A DNA stretch of 64,000 bases from an uncultured Bacteroidales bacterium. GTDB taxonomy: Bacteria > Bacteroidota > Bacteroidia > Bacteroidales > FEN-979. The stretch is taken from positions 28,588 to 92,587 of the forward strand of contig CAIYJU010000191.1 in the NCBI GenBank assembly GCA_903926565.1, given 5' to 3'. The position numbers were made by a program, and so were the translations under genes. This document shows, in pieces, positions 42,944-52,344 of this stretch. Under the pieces are notes generated by a model. The model was given only the letters and a program-made list of their open reading frames with translations, was not told the DNA's origin and made no database searches. Each line of letters opens with the position of its first letter. The stretch's first letter is position 1.

Positions 42944-44438
42944 TCATCCGATCGATGATCTCTTCAGGGAGTCACTGAAAGATCATCAGATGAAACCCTC
43001 CGGGGCAGCCAAAAAGGCCTTCCTGCAGGATGCGATGCAGATCTCGCAACCTGAGAAGAAAGGAAGAACCGGACTGATCCTGCTCTCCGTAATTTTTGTA
43101 CTGATGAGTGGAGGAATATTGATATGGGCTGTCACTTCTGACAATTTCTCATCTGTTGCCAATGAGACAGTAAACCCTGTAACAGAGCAACAACTTGCAG
43201 CTGCACCGGGTGCCAATCAACCGGAAAAACAAAGCCATGCCTCTGCTATCTCACAACAAAACAAGACAAATGCAGTTTCTGCCCACAATTCAGACCAAGT
43301 GCCTGTTGCAAAAAGTTCAACGCAGTCTTCTGACCAGGACCCTGGCAGCCTGAAGGACCACAAAAAACAAAAACCAACAGGGCAACTCAGTTTAAAAACA
43401 GATCAACCAGCAATTCATACCACACCTGATCCTTCAACTAATACCCAACAACTTTCAAAAGACGACCAGATAACATCAGCAAAAAAAACTGAGGTAGCAC
43501 AAGCAGCCTCTGTTGCTGCAATTTCCCCGGGTACAAATGCCAGGGCGAATTCCGGCAATGCTTCAACTCATGAGAATAATATAAGTCAACCCGATAATAT
43601 GCAGGAAGCTGCGCTCATTGAACCCGGACCAGTAGTTTCGCCCGTCGTGCCTGCTCCTGACCCAACCAAACCCAATAGCAGTGATTCTGTCCCAATTCCT
43701 GCACCCGGGGCTAAAACTAAATCTCCCCAGGCAAATGGAAACAGCAGCAAATGGATCCCTGATGTTGGCGTTTATTATACCCCTGAATGGATGTTCAACA
43801 CCCTGGAAGGCACAAAATTCGTGAACAATTTCGGGGTTGAGGGAACATTTCATTTCGGGAAATTTTCAGTACGCACCGGAGCCGGGTTATCCATTGCCAA
43901 GGGAACCAATGAAGTTGTGGTTGAGTACAATGATTTCCTGGGGGCCTACAACAAACTGGATTCCATGAATTTCAAATGGGATGATCCGACACACAATTAC
44001 GTCCCGACCATGTATCTGTCAAAAAAGGATGTGTGGGACAGCCTGATGAAACTTGATTACGCCAAAGTGGTCAAACGATATACATATATGCAGATTCCGT
44101 TGATCATGGGATATGATTTCTGGCGAACAGAGCGAATTTCAATGGGGTTCAGGGCCGGACCGGTGCTCTCTGTTCTTCTGGCTTCAAAACAACTTTCAGC
44201 AGCTTACGATCCCGGAACAAAACGGATCATCAGTGTAAACGACATTTCACCGGAACAGGTAAACCTGAACTGGCAGGTGATGGGAGGCATTAACACCGCT
44301 ATCAAGTTGTCGGAGAGCTTGTTTTTCGAACTTGAGCCCAGTGTCAGGTATTATTTCAATTCAGTTTACGAAAAGCCGGTCAACAATACAAAACCCTGGT
44401 CCGTAGGGGTTCGCGGTGCTTTTGTCATCCAATTTTGA
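42930..44438 (+). CDS. Putative anti-sigma-like protein: cytosolic tail, inner-membrane helix, long linker and outer-membrane-type barrel
   Basis: A 502-residue protein. Residues 1-46 are a charged cytosolic tail (DDLFRESLKDHQMKPS, then KKAF, PEKKGR); 47-69 are a membrane helix (TGLILLSVIFVLMSGGILIW). Residues about 70-270 are low complexity, rich in Ser, Thr, Gln, Asn, Ala and Pro, as in a disordered linker. Residues about 272-502 are strand-rich with alternating aromatics and end in a C-terminal Phe (GVRGAFVIQF), matching the Bacteroidota outer-membrane beta-barrel (OMP_b-brl_2/PorT-like) domain. The gene overlaps the ECF sigma gene, so the tail may bind sigma. If uncleaved, the protein would connect both membranes. 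The order of domains is seen; regulatory function is inferred. Confidence 0.7.
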   Translation: MKKYNHPIDDLFRESLKDHQMKPSGAAKKAFLQDAMQISQPEKKGRTGLILLSVIFVLMSGGILIWAVTSDNFSSVANETVNPVTEQQLAAAPGANQPEKQSHASAISQQNKTNAVSAHNSDQVPVAKSSTQSSDQDPGSLKDHKKQKPTGQLSLKTDQPAIHTTPDPSTNTQQLSKDDQITSAKKTEVAQAASVAAISPGTNARANSGNASTHENNISQPDNMQEAALIEPGPVVSPVVPAPDPTKPNSSDSVPIPAPGAKTKSPQANGNSSKWIPDVGVYYTPEWMFNTLEGTKFVNNFGVEGTFHFGKFSVRTGAGLSIAKGTNEVVVEYNDFLGAYNKLDSMNFKWDDPTHNYVPTMYLSKKDVWDSLMKLDYAKVVKRYTYMQIPLIMGYDFWRTERISMGFRAGPVLSVLLASKQLSAAYDPGTKRIISVNDISPEQVNLNWQVMGGINTAIKLSESLFFELEPSVRYYFNSVYEKPVNNTKPWSVGVRGAFVIQF

Positions 44439-44563
44439 AATTAATATCCCGGAACACAGGCAACCTTTTTCTGGTGCCGGGTTATAACATTATAAAACAT
44501 CCGGAACCAGGTTCTTTAAACTTACAAATCCTTAAATCCATAAATCATTAAAACAAATTTACC

Positions 44564-46798
44564 ATGAAAAAACTACTTTTTCCGATTTTGTTTCTGCTGC
44601 TGGTGGTTCCAGCCATGTCGCAGGGCTTACTGTTAGTTAACGGAACAGTTACTGACCTGTCTAACGGCAATCCAATTCCAAATCACGCCGTTATCATACA
44701 CAACGATTCTACTGCGGGATGGTATTTTTATCACACCGTTTACACCAACAGCAGCGGCTATTTCTCCGATTCCATTGCCATTCAAAATGGCGGGACCCAG
44801 GGAAACCTGTATGTTGGGACTGTTGATTGTCAGAATTACCTTAATGTGCAATCATTCGTTTATAGCCCGGCCAACACCAGCTTTACAGCGACATTTGCAA
44901 TCTGTTATTCAAACAATCCCTGTCAGGCCGCGTTCAACAGCCAGCAGCAGCAGCCCCTTGTTGTTAATTTTTACGACTCCTCTGTCGGTGGCCAGAATTT
45001 CCGCCAGTGGTCTTTTGGTGATGGATCAACCTCCGGTTTGATGAATCCTGTTCACACTTATACTCAGCCCGGCTATTATGCGGTATCTCTTACCATCGGT
45101 GCACTTGGTACACCATGCTACAACACAGTCACTCAAACCGTTTATGTATGGGATTCAATCATTGGCGGTGGTTGCCAGGCGGCATTTACGCTTGTTCCGG
45201 ATAGTACAGCCCCTTTTAACACATACCAATTCATTGATCAATCAGCTGGGAACATCGTTTCCTGGACGTGGAATTTCGGGGATGGAATGACATCCAATCT
45301 GCAAAATCCGGTACACATCTATGCTCAACAAGGCATCTATGGGGTATGCCTTACAATCCAGGGAGCCGACAGCGCCTGCTTCGACGTAACCTGCGACACG
45401 CTGATTGTCGGAGTTCCACCTGCATGTCATGCAGCCTTTACCTATTATGGTGATTCCCTGAATTCAGGCAACACCCTGCACTTCATCGACGAATCGACCG
45501 GCAACATCGTATCCTGGAACTGGAATTTCGGAGACGGGAACACCTCATTTGAGCAGAATCCGGTACATACCTATGCTGCAAGTGGCTACTACATGGTAAC
45601 TCTTACAGTCGGAAGTCCGAACCAGGCCTGCTTTGATGTTACGTCGGATACGGTTACGATTGGCTCGGGTGGTGGCTGCCAGGCTTATTTCTCGTATGCC
45701 ACTGCTCCGGCCTCCGGGTATAGCACGGTTTCCTTTACTGACCTTTCCACCGGAAATCCGACATCATGGTTATGGAGTTTTGGTGACGGCACATCAGGAA
45801 CAATGCAAAACCCAATTCACAATTACACGTCACCCGGTTCATATAATGTATGCCTCACCATCGCAGGGAATAACTGTACAAGTACTTTCTGTCAGATTGT
45901 TGTCATCCAGGACAGTGTCAATTATCATCAGATTTACGGACAGGTATTTGAGGGCAATTTCCCTCTGCCACTTGGAATGGCGATGATCTTCTCGGTTGAC
46001 ACAAATGCCAACTACCAGCCCTTTGTTGCGGTATGCCCGATAGATTCAAACGGGGTTTACTATTTCACAATGGTTCCTGACGGCAACTATTACATCATGG
46101 CGATCCCCTTTGATTCAAACGGATATCTGCCAACCTATTACGGCAACACCATCAGTTGGGAGCAAGCCACACTGATAAGCATGGGAGTTGAAAACAACCC
46201 ATACAATATTAACCTTGTTCCATCTGACCAGATGACTCCCGGCCCGGGTTCAACCAATGGCCAGATCAACTTGGGTGATATGTATAGCTCCATGATGGAT
46301 AAGATCAACATGATCCTGTTGAATGAGCAGGGCAATGCAATTGGTTTTACCCGGGTTACCAGCGCCGGTGGCTTCAGTTTCCCAACCCTTGCGTACGGAA
46401 CCTATTTCCTGCATGCTGAAATGCCGGGTGTTACAAGTGACATGGTGAAGATCATACTTACACCGGAAAATCCTCACAGCGATGTGGTGATGACCTTCAG
46501 CGGGAATACGATTCAGGGGACGAGGGATGAGGTAACCCTTGCAAACCGGTGGATTGCTTACCCGAATCCTGTTATTGACAATCTGACGGTAAACATTGAC
46601 ATGAAACAAGGAACTAAAGCCGGAATTTCAGTTTATAATCTTACAGGGCAACTGGTTGAGAGCAGTCAGATAACTCTTACAGCAGGCAATAACACTGTTA
46701 AAGTGAGCGTAGCCTCTCTGCCTGATGGCATCTACACCATGCGGATTTTCACCCAAAACGGTGAGATTTTAGCCACCAAACTTGTTAAGACAAAATAG
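44564..46798 (+). CDS. Secreted PKD-repeat protein with T9SS sorting domain
   Basis: A 744-residue secreted protein. A signal peptide (PILFLLLVVPAMS) is followed by a carboxypeptidase-regulatory-like domain (about 20-118). Four PKD domains follow (about 119-450), each with the FGDG.TS...NPVH.Y pattern (for example WNFGDGNTSFEQNPVHTY). Two further Ig/CnaB-like segments occur at about 455-650. The last 80 residues are a type A T9SS sorting domain (IAYPNPVIDNLTVNID, VYNLTGQLV, LPDGIYTMRIF, KLVKTK). No catalytic motif is visible, so it is probably an adhesin or structural surface protein. It follows the sigma/anti-sigma pair after 125 bases and may be under its control. Confidence 0.9.
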   Translation: MKKLLFPILFLLLVVPAMSQGLLLVNGTVTDLSNGNPIPNHAVIIHNDSTAGWYFYHTVYTNSSGYFSDSIAIQNGGTQGNLYVGTVDCQNYLNVQSFVYSPANTSFTATFAICYSNNPCQAAFNSQQQQPLVVNFYDSSVGGQNFRQWSFGDGSTSGLMNPVHTYTQPGYYAVSLTIGALGTPCYNTVTQTVYVWDSIIGGGCQAAFTLVPDSTAPFNTYQFIDQSAGNIVSWTWNFGDGMTSNLQNPVHIYAQQGIYGVCLTIQGADSACFDVTCDTLIVGVPPACHAAFTYYGDSLNSGNTLHFIDESTGNIVSWNWNFGDGNTSFEQNPVHTYAASGYYMVTLTVGSPNQACFDVTSDTVTIGSGGGCQAYFSYATAPASGYSTVSFTDLSTGNPTSWLWSFGDGTSGTMQNPIHNYTSPGSYNVCLTIAGNNCTSTFCQIVVIQDSVNYHQIYGQVFEGNFPLPLGMAMIFSVDTNANYQPFVAVCPIDSNGVYYFTMVPDGNYYIMAIPFDSNGYLPTYYGNTISWEQATLISMGVENNPYNINLVPSDQMTPGPGSTNGQINLGDMYSSMMDKINMILLNEQGNAIGFTRVTSAGGFSFPTLAYGTYFLHAEMPGVTSDMVKIILTPENPHSDVVMTFSGNTIQGTRDEVTLANRWIAYPNPVIDNLTVNIDMKQGTKAGISVYNLTGQLVESSQITLTAGNNTVKVSVASLPDGIYTMRIFTQNGEILATKLVKTK

Positions 46799-46820
46799 AT
46801 CTGTTCAGTAATCATTTTAA

Positions 46821-46852
46821 AAACGCCGTTCCTTGCAGGGGCGGCGTTTTTT
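46821..46852 (+). terminator. Intrinsic terminator after the PKD/T9SS gene
   Basis: AACGCCG pairs with CGGCGTT around an internal TTCCTTGCAGGGG segment that can itself pair in part; a run of six T follows. Confidence 0.75.
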
Positions 46853-46853
46853 C

Positions 46854-46889
46854 ATGGACCCTGACAGGGTTATGGACCCCGTCAGGGTG
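46854..46889. repeat. Tandem pair of palindromic 18-base repeats
   Basis: ATGGACCCTGACAGGGTT (46854-46871) is followed directly by ATGGACCCCGTCAGGGTG (46872-46889), with 15 of 18 bases identical. Each unit is near-palindromic (ACCCTG...CAGGGT). The pair fills the space between the terminator of the PKD gene and the gcvP promoter region. Confidence 0.7.
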
Positions 46890-46921
46890 TTTTAATTGTT
46901 TATCATTTCACAAACTTTTGG

Positions 46922-46929
46922 TACTTTTG
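46922..46929 (+). promoter_or_regulatory. -7 box of gcvP
   Basis: TACTTTTG lies 32 bases before ATG 46962. A TTG at 46896-46898, 23 bases upstream, may be the -33 element. Confidence 0.5.
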
Positions 46930-46961
46930 CGCTGCATTCAAAATCTCAAAAAAACTTCCAC

Positions 46962-49820
46962 ATGATCAACAATAACTTTGCAAGACGACACAACGGTCCA
47001 TTCGGTGATGAGATCAATCTCATGCTTGGGAAAATTGGAGTTTCATCTATTGATCAGCTTATAGATCAGACTGTTCCATCATCAATCCGGATGAAGGCCC
47101 CCCTCGACCTTCCAACCGGGATGAATGAGCATCAGTACCTAACCCACATCCGGTCAATTGGTGCAAAAAACAAACTTTACAAAAGCTTTATCGGCATGGG
47201 ATACTACGACACCATTGTTCCCGCCGTTATTTTAAGAAATATCCTGGAAAACCCGGGATGGTACACTGCCTATACGCCTTACCAGGCAGAAATTTCCCAG
47301 GGAAGACTTGAAGCATTGCTGAATTTTCAGACAATGGTGTGCGACCTGACTGCAATGCCCATTGCGAATGCATCTTTACTGGATGAAGGTACCGCAGCCT
47401 CAGAAGCCATGATCATGCTTTTCAACAGCCGGTCAAGAGATGGTGTTAAACGCGGTGCCAACCAGTTCTTTGTTTCTGAAAACCTTTACCCGCAATCGAT
47501 CGATGTAATCCGCACCCGGGCCATCCCCCTGGGTATTGAACTTATTGTTGGCGACCAGCATGAGGTCGAATTTAACGACTTAATGTTCGGTTGTGTTGTA
47601 CAGTACCCTAACCAGCATGGTTCTGTCTGCGATTTCTCAGGTATTGTTGAGAAAGCGCATGCTGCAGGTGCAATGGTAGCCGTTGCCGCTGATCTGCTAA
47701 GCCTTACCTTGCTCACCCCTCCCGGGGAGTGGGGCGCCGACATCGTTTTCGGATCAACCCAGCGTTTTGGCATTCCGATGGGCTACGGCGGCCCGCACGC
47801 CGCCTATTTTGCCACACGGGATGAGTACAAGCGGCAGATGCCAGGCCGTATCATTGGAGTTTCAGTTGATGCAAACGGTAACCGTGCACTGCGGATGGCA
47901 CTTCAAACCCGCGAACAGCACATCAAACGTGAAAAAGCCACCTCCAATATCTGTACATCACAGGTTTTACTGGCAGTTATGGCAGGGATGTACGCGGTAT
48001 ATCATGGCCCGAAGGGACTGCGCCAGATTGCCCGTCACATCAACATCCTCACCGGCGTGCTTGCCCAGGAGGTGAAAAAATATGGTTACGCTCAATTAAA
48101 TGACTTTTTCTTTGACACAGTTAAAATCCAGCTCCCGGAAGGCGTTGCCATGGAGGTCATCAAAAAAGGTGCACTTGAGAATAAGTTCAACCTTCGTTAC
48201 ATCGATGACAGGCACGTAGGCATCAGTGTAGATGAAACCACCTCACTCTCTGACATCAGCACCCTCGTCGGAATTTTTGCAAAGGCCAATGGCAAGGTTT
48301 ATACCGAATTTGTCTGCAACCCCCAGGAATGTGAACTGATTACAACTATTCCCCAACAGCTTGCCCGGACATCAGGTTACCTTGAACATAAAGTTTTTAA
48401 CAGTTATCATTCCGAAACGGAGATGATGCGATACTTAAAAAAGCTTGAAATTAAGGACCTGTCACTGAACCGTTCGATGATCCCCCTGGGTTCCTGTACA
48501 ATGAAACTCAATGCAGCATCGGAATTGTTTGCGCTCAGCTATCCTGAATTCGGCAGTATGCATCCATTCGTCCCGAAAGACCAGGCTGAGGGCTACCAGT
48601 TCCTGATTTCCGAACTTGCCAAAGACCTGGCAACCATCACGGGTTTTGATTCGGTTTCCTTTATGCCAAATTCAGGGGCTGCCGGAGAATACGCTGGTTT
48701 GATGGTCATTCGCCAGTACCATATTTCCAGGGGTGATGATCACAGGGATGTTTGCATCATTCCATCCTCTGCACATGGCACCAATCCTGCAAGTGCTGCG
48801 ATGGCAGGCATGAAGGTTGTAGTTGTCAAATGCGATGAAAAGGGTAATATTGACGTGTCGGATCTCCGTGAACAGGCCATTCAATACAAGGATACACTTT
48901 CCGCTTTGATGGTTACCTATCCTTCCACCCATGGTGTTTTTGAAGAGGAGATTCTGGACATTATCGGCATCATTCATGAAAACGGCGGACAGGTTTACAT
49001 GGATGGCGCAAACATGAATGCTCAGGTTGGGTTAACCAATCCGGGGATTATCAAAGCCGACGTTTGCCACCTAAACCTCCATAAGACATTTGCGATTCCT
49101 CATGGCGGCGGTGGCCCCGGAGAGGGACCGATTGCAGTTGCCAGCCACCTCACACCATTCCTGCCTAAACATGTTGTTGTTGAAACCGGCGGTAACGAAG
49201 GCATCACTGCAGTTGCTTCTGCCCCTTACGGAAGCGCCCTTGTGCTGACCATCTCTTATGCCTACATCAAATTGATGGGCGGTGCCGGTCTGACTGAAGC
49301 GACAAAAATGGCGATCCTGAATGCCAACTATTTAAAATCGTGCCTGGAGCCACATTATCCCATCCTTTATTCTGGAAAGAACGGCCGGTGTGCCCACGAA
49401 ATGATCGTTGACTGCAACGGCATCAGCCGCCAGACCGGCATTGGTGCCATCGACATTGCCAAACGCCTGATGGATTATGGTTTTCATGCGCCCACGGTGG
49501 CTTTTCCGGTTCACGGTACGCTGATGGTTGAGCCAACCGAGAGTGAGCCCTATTCAGAACTTAACAGGTTCCTCGAAGCAATGGTGGCCATTAAAGGAGA
49601 AATTAACGAGATCGCCTCCGGTGAAGCCGATAAAGCGATCAACGTCATCATGAAGGCGCCTCATACTGTGCAGATGGTTTCTGCCGATGAGTGGAACATG
49701 CCCTATTCACGGCAGAAAGCAGCATTCCCGGTGGATTCACTGAAGGAAGATAAATACTGGCCTACTGTTACCAGGATTGACGATGCCTTCGGGGATCGGA
49801 ACCTGCAATGCAACTGTTAA
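46962..49820 (+). CDS. gcvP: Glycine dehydrogenase (decarboxylating), P protein
   Basis: A 952-residue PLP enzyme of the glycine cleavage system, the fused full-length form (both halves in one chain, as in E. coli). The N-terminal part begins [21 protein letters not shown], has the family segment [19 protein letters not shown] and is non-catalytic. The C-terminal half binds PLP through Lys of [19 protein letters not shown] (about residue 708), which also includes the Gly-rich loop. [12 protein letters not shown] and [13 protein letters not shown] are also typical. ATG 46962 is used because the promoter box lies downstream of the alternative TTG. The other glycine-cleavage genes (gcvH, gcvT, lpd) are not in the window. 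Confidence 0.97.
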   Translation: MINNNFARRHNGPFGDEINLMLGKIGVSSIDQLIDQTVPSSIRMKAPLDLPTGMNEHQYLTHIRSIGAKNKLYKSFIGMGYYDTIVPAVILRNILENPGWYTAYTPYQAEISQGRLEALLNFQTMVCDLTAMPIANASLLDEGTAASEAMIMLFNSRSRDGVKRGANQFFVSENLYPQSIDVIRTRAIPLGIELIVGDQHEVEFNDLMFGCVVQYPNQHGSVCDFSGIVEKAHAAGAMVAVAADLLSLTLLTPPGEWGADIVFGSTQRFGIPMGYGGPHAAYFATRDEYKRQMPGRIIGVSVDANGNRALRMALQTREQHIKREKATSNICTSQVLLAVMAGMYAVYHGPKGLRQIARHINILTGVLAQEVKKYGYAQLNDFFFDTVKIQLPEGVAMEVIKKGALENKFNLRYIDDRHVGISVDETTSLSDISTLVGIFAKANGKVYTEFVCNPQECELITTIPQQLARTSGYLEHKVFNSYHSETEMMRYLKKLEIKDLSLNRSMIPLGSCTMKLNAASELFALSYPEFGSMHPFVPKDQAEGYQFLISELAKDLATITGFDSVSFMPNSGAAGEYAGLMVIRQYHISRGDDHRDVCIIPSSAHGTNPASAAMAGMKVVVVKCDEKGNIDVSDLREQAIQYKDTLSALMVTYPSTHGVFEEEILDIIGIIHENGGQVYMDGANMNAQVGLTNPGIIKADVCHLNLHKTFAIPHGGGGPGEGPIAVASHLTPFLPKHVVVETGGNEGITAVASAPYGSALVLTISYAYIKLMGGAGLTEATKMAILNANYLKSCLEPHYPILYSGKNGRCAHEMIVDCNGISRQTGIGAIDIAKRLMDYGFHAPTVAFPVHGTLMVEPTESEPYSELNRFLEAMVAIKGEINEIASGEADKAINVIMKAPHTVQMVSADEWNMPYSRQKAAFPVDSLKEDKYWPTVTRIDDAFGDRNLQCNC

Positions 49821-49875
49821 AGTTATTCCCGGGATCATCCTTTGGCAAATACCAGGCACCTGACAGCAGGTTGAT

Positions 49876-50817
49876 TTAACGGTAATGACTTAACCACAGG
49901 GCAATCTCCTCGATTGCATCGATACCCTGGTTCAGGATTCCGAGGTAGCTCAGGAATCCATGGATCATGTCGTCATAAACCGACAGGGTAACGGTTACCC
50001 CCGCCCCTGAAAGTCGGTTTGCGTAAGCAATACCTTCATCCCTCAAAGGATCATAACCGGATACAATCACGAGTGCACGGGGCAATCGAAATAAACTCGG
50101 GGCCTGTAATGGCGCAACCAGGTAATTTGTCGCATCACCATCGTAACCAAGGTATTTATCCCAGAACCAGCCCATTGCATCGCGGGTAAGCCCATAACCT
50201 TCTGCAAACTCAACATAGGAAGGCTTACCCGGTTTATAATAATCGGTTACAGGATAAATGAGAATTTGCCCCATGATGGGTACGGGTGAATGTGCAAACT
50301 CATCCCGCAGCCTCAGTGCCGTAACTGCAGCAAGGTTTCCCCCGGCACTATCACCGGCAAGAAATATTCTTTCGGGATTCCCGTTCCATTCGCTGCAATG
50401 CCCGGAAACCCAGGTGGTGGCTTGCAGGCAGTCATCCGTTGCTGCAGGGAACTTGCTTTCAGGCGACAACCTGTAATCGACGGAGACCACAATACATTTT
50501 GCGATCGCACACAAATGGCTGCAGACAGGGTCATAAGCATCGAGGTGGAAAAACACCCACCCACCCCCATGAAAGAAGACGATGACCGGAAAAGGGCCAT
50601 CGCCTTCCGGTGTATATATTCTGACAGGAATATCTGACTCAGGACCGGGTAAAGAAAGGTCCCGCACAGACCCAACCTGTTTTACCGGTATTTTCATGCG
50701 CGAATACCCTGCATCCACCTGCTCACGGGCAAATTCAAGCGGGACAGCATCGAAATTAACCGGTCCTGCTGCTTCAATTGCTGTCAGCAGTGCTTTGGCT
50801 TTGGGATCGAGTGCCAT
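49876..50817 (-). CDS. Alpha/beta-hydrolase of the hormone-sensitive lipase type (esterase)
   Basis: A 313-residue enzyme of the bacterial HSL (family IV) esterases. The oxyanion motif HGGGW is at 83-87, the nucleophile in FLAGDSAGGNLA is Ser157, Asp256 is in SGYDPLRDEG and His286 in DMIHGFL: the complete triad. There is no signal peptide, so it is likely cytosolic. It is in the same transcription unit as the PLP enzyme gene upstream (6 bases away). Substrate is not evident; short-chain esters are typical. The catalytic residues are visible, and the link to sulfur amino-acid metabolism would be speculation. Confidence 0.92.
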   Translation of the reverse strand: MALDPKAKALLTAIEAAGPVNFDAVPLEFAREQVDAGYSRMKIPVKQVGSVRDLSLPGPESDIPVRIYTPEGDGPFPVIVFFHGGGWVFFHLDAYDPVCSHLCAIAKCIVVSVDYRLSPESKFPAATDDCLQATTWVSGHCSEWNGNPERIFLAGDSAGGNLAAVTALRLRDEFAHSPVPIMGQILIYPVTDYYKPGKPSYVEFAEGYGLTRDAMGWFWDKYLGYDGDATNYLVAPLQAPSLFRLPRALVIVSGYDPLRDEGIAYANRLSGAGVTVTLSVYDDMIHGFLSYLGILNQGIDAIEEIALWLSHYR

Positions 50818-50823
50818 GAGAAG

Positions 50824-52014
50824 TTACATCTGGTCAAGGCAACCTTTGATTTTTTGCCAGGAGTGTTCAATGTCATTATCCAGACCAACAGAAAAGCGAA
50901 CAAGTCCTTCGGACAATCCCATTTCCCGCTGGATCTCCTCAGGTACTTCTGATGAAGTACTTTTTCCGGAATTACTGAAGAGGGTTTTGAAATATCCAAG
51001 GCTGACTGCGAGATAACCGACACCGGCGATCTCCATCATTTCCATCAGTTTTGCCGCCCTTTCGGCAGTGGCCATATCGATTGCAATCAGGCCGCCAAAC
51101 CCGAATTCAGGATTCATCATGGTTTGCATGATTTTATGTCCCTTATTATCAGGGAGGCCGGGGTAGTTGATCTTCAGGCCATATTCTTTAAATTTCCCGG
51201 CAAGGTACAGGGCATTTTTGCTATGCTGCTTCATGCGGATGTGCAGCGTATGCATGTTTTTCAGGATACTGGATGAACGAAGGGGGTCGAGCGCCGGGCC
51301 AAGCAGCATGGCGGTTCCTGCATTGACATCACTGAGCGAATTAATAAACTCCGCGGAAGCACATATTGCACCGGCAACACAGTCATTTTTTCCATTGATG
51401 AACTTGGTCATGCTGTACACAACAACGTGGGCGCCTAACCTGAATGGCTCAATAATCATTGGTGTGAAAGTGTTGTCAACCACCAGCTTAATATTGTGAT
51501 CATTGGAAATCTTTGCCAGGGCAGGGATGTCGGATATCTGCAGCAAAGGGTTCGTCATCGATTCCGTATAAATTATCCTGGTGTTGGGGCGGATGGCCTG
51601 CTCAACCAGGTCGAGATTTGTGATATCAACAAAGGTGACATCGATGTTAAACTTTTTCACATAGTTAAAGAGGAAGGCAAAGGTCCCGCCATACGTTGTC
51701 AGGCTGCAAACGATATGGTCACCACTGTTACATATTTGCAGGATGGAACAGGTAATGGCAGCCATTCCGGAAGCGGTAACCCAGGCAGATTCTGTTCCTT
51801 CCATGGCAGCCAGGGCATCAGCCAGGTACTTATTGCTGGGGTTCCAGTGTCGCGAATAGAGGAAACAGCCTTCAGAGTCTCCATGGAATGTATCCAGCAT
51901 TGTTTTTGCCTGCATAAAGGTAAAAGTAGCTGAATCGCATACTGAAGGATTCACATCGCCATATTCGCCGAACTGGAGAAGGTCGTAGATTTTAGTTGAG
52001 GGGTCGTTTTGCAT
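50824..52014 (-). CDS. Cys/Met metabolism PLP-dependent enzyme (trans-sulfuration family)
   Basis: A 396-residue PLP-dependent enzyme of the cystathionine gamma-synthase/methionine gamma-lyase superfamily. Visible: CFLYSRHWNPSNKYL (the Y.R..NP cofactor contact), ASGMAAI, the TYGGTF loop, VVDNTFTP with Asp, and VYSMTKFINGKND with the PLP Lys204. The sequence around the Lys is slightly different from the usual SxTKY.xGH, so substrate prediction is unsafe (methionine gamma-lyase-like or cystathionine lyase-like are both possible). A second member of this superfamily lies at 59-60 kb. The -7 box is at 52037-52044. It is upstream of the esterase gene, 6 bases away. Confidence 0.85.
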   Translation of the reverse strand: MQNDPSTKIYDLLQFGEYGDVNPSVCDSATFTFMQAKTMLDTFHGDSEGCFLYSRHWNPSNKYLADALAAMEGTESAWVTASGMAAITCSILQICNSGDHIVCSLTTYGGTFAFLFNYVKKFNIDVTFVDITNLDLVEQAIRPNTRIIYTESMTNPLLQISDIPALAKISNDHNIKLVVDNTFTPMIIEPFRLGAHVVVYSMTKFINGKNDCVAGAICASAEFINSLSDVNAGTAMLLGPALDPLRSSSILKNMHTLHIRMKQHSKNALYLAGKFKEYGLKINYPGLPDNKGHKIMQTMMNPEFGFGGLIAIDMATAERAAKLMEMMEIAGVGYLAVSLGYFKTLFSNSGKSTSSEVPEEIQREMGLSEGLVRFSVGLDNDIEHSWQKIKGCLDQM

Positions 52015-52344
52015 TACAGAGATAATTTAGTTGTTGCAAATTTACAAATATCGTAACATTTTACCTTTTTTTCTTGGAAATCGCACCATTCTAATGTATA
52101 TTTATGGGTTAAATGTAAAGGCCGGCACAGGGTATTGTTGATCAGCTAAAATCATTCTAACGCCATCAACCTGCTACACATCTCTCCGAACATCACAACC
52201 ACCTGATTACCGACTTTTTAATTAACGTTTAGCTATTTCCTGAAATAGAGAAATTGCGTCGTGAAATATATTTTGAATCATATCCCTTATATAACTAAAC
52301 TGGCAATTTTCAGTCACCAAAGTAGAAATTCAAAACAAACCGAC
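52015..52344. other. Intergenic region between divergent genes (330 bases)
   Basis: A/T-rich DNA between the PLP-enzyme gene and the subtilase gene. It contains the minus-strand -7 box listed separately. No tRNA, ORF with coding character, terminator or recognisable riboswitch was seen. No clear plus-strand TAnnTTTG box was found, so the subtilase promoter is unidentified. Confidence 0.6.
52037..52044 (-). promoter_or_regulatory. -7 box of the PLP enzyme/esterase operon
   Basis: CAAATTTA on the plus strand is TAAATTTG on the minus strand, 22 bases before the ATG at 52014. Confidence 0.4.

Noticed and set aside
44439..44563. A terminator after the barrel protein gene formed by CCCGG...CCGGG
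   Set aside because: Only five outer base pairs form, the interior does not pair well and no T tract follows the hairpin.
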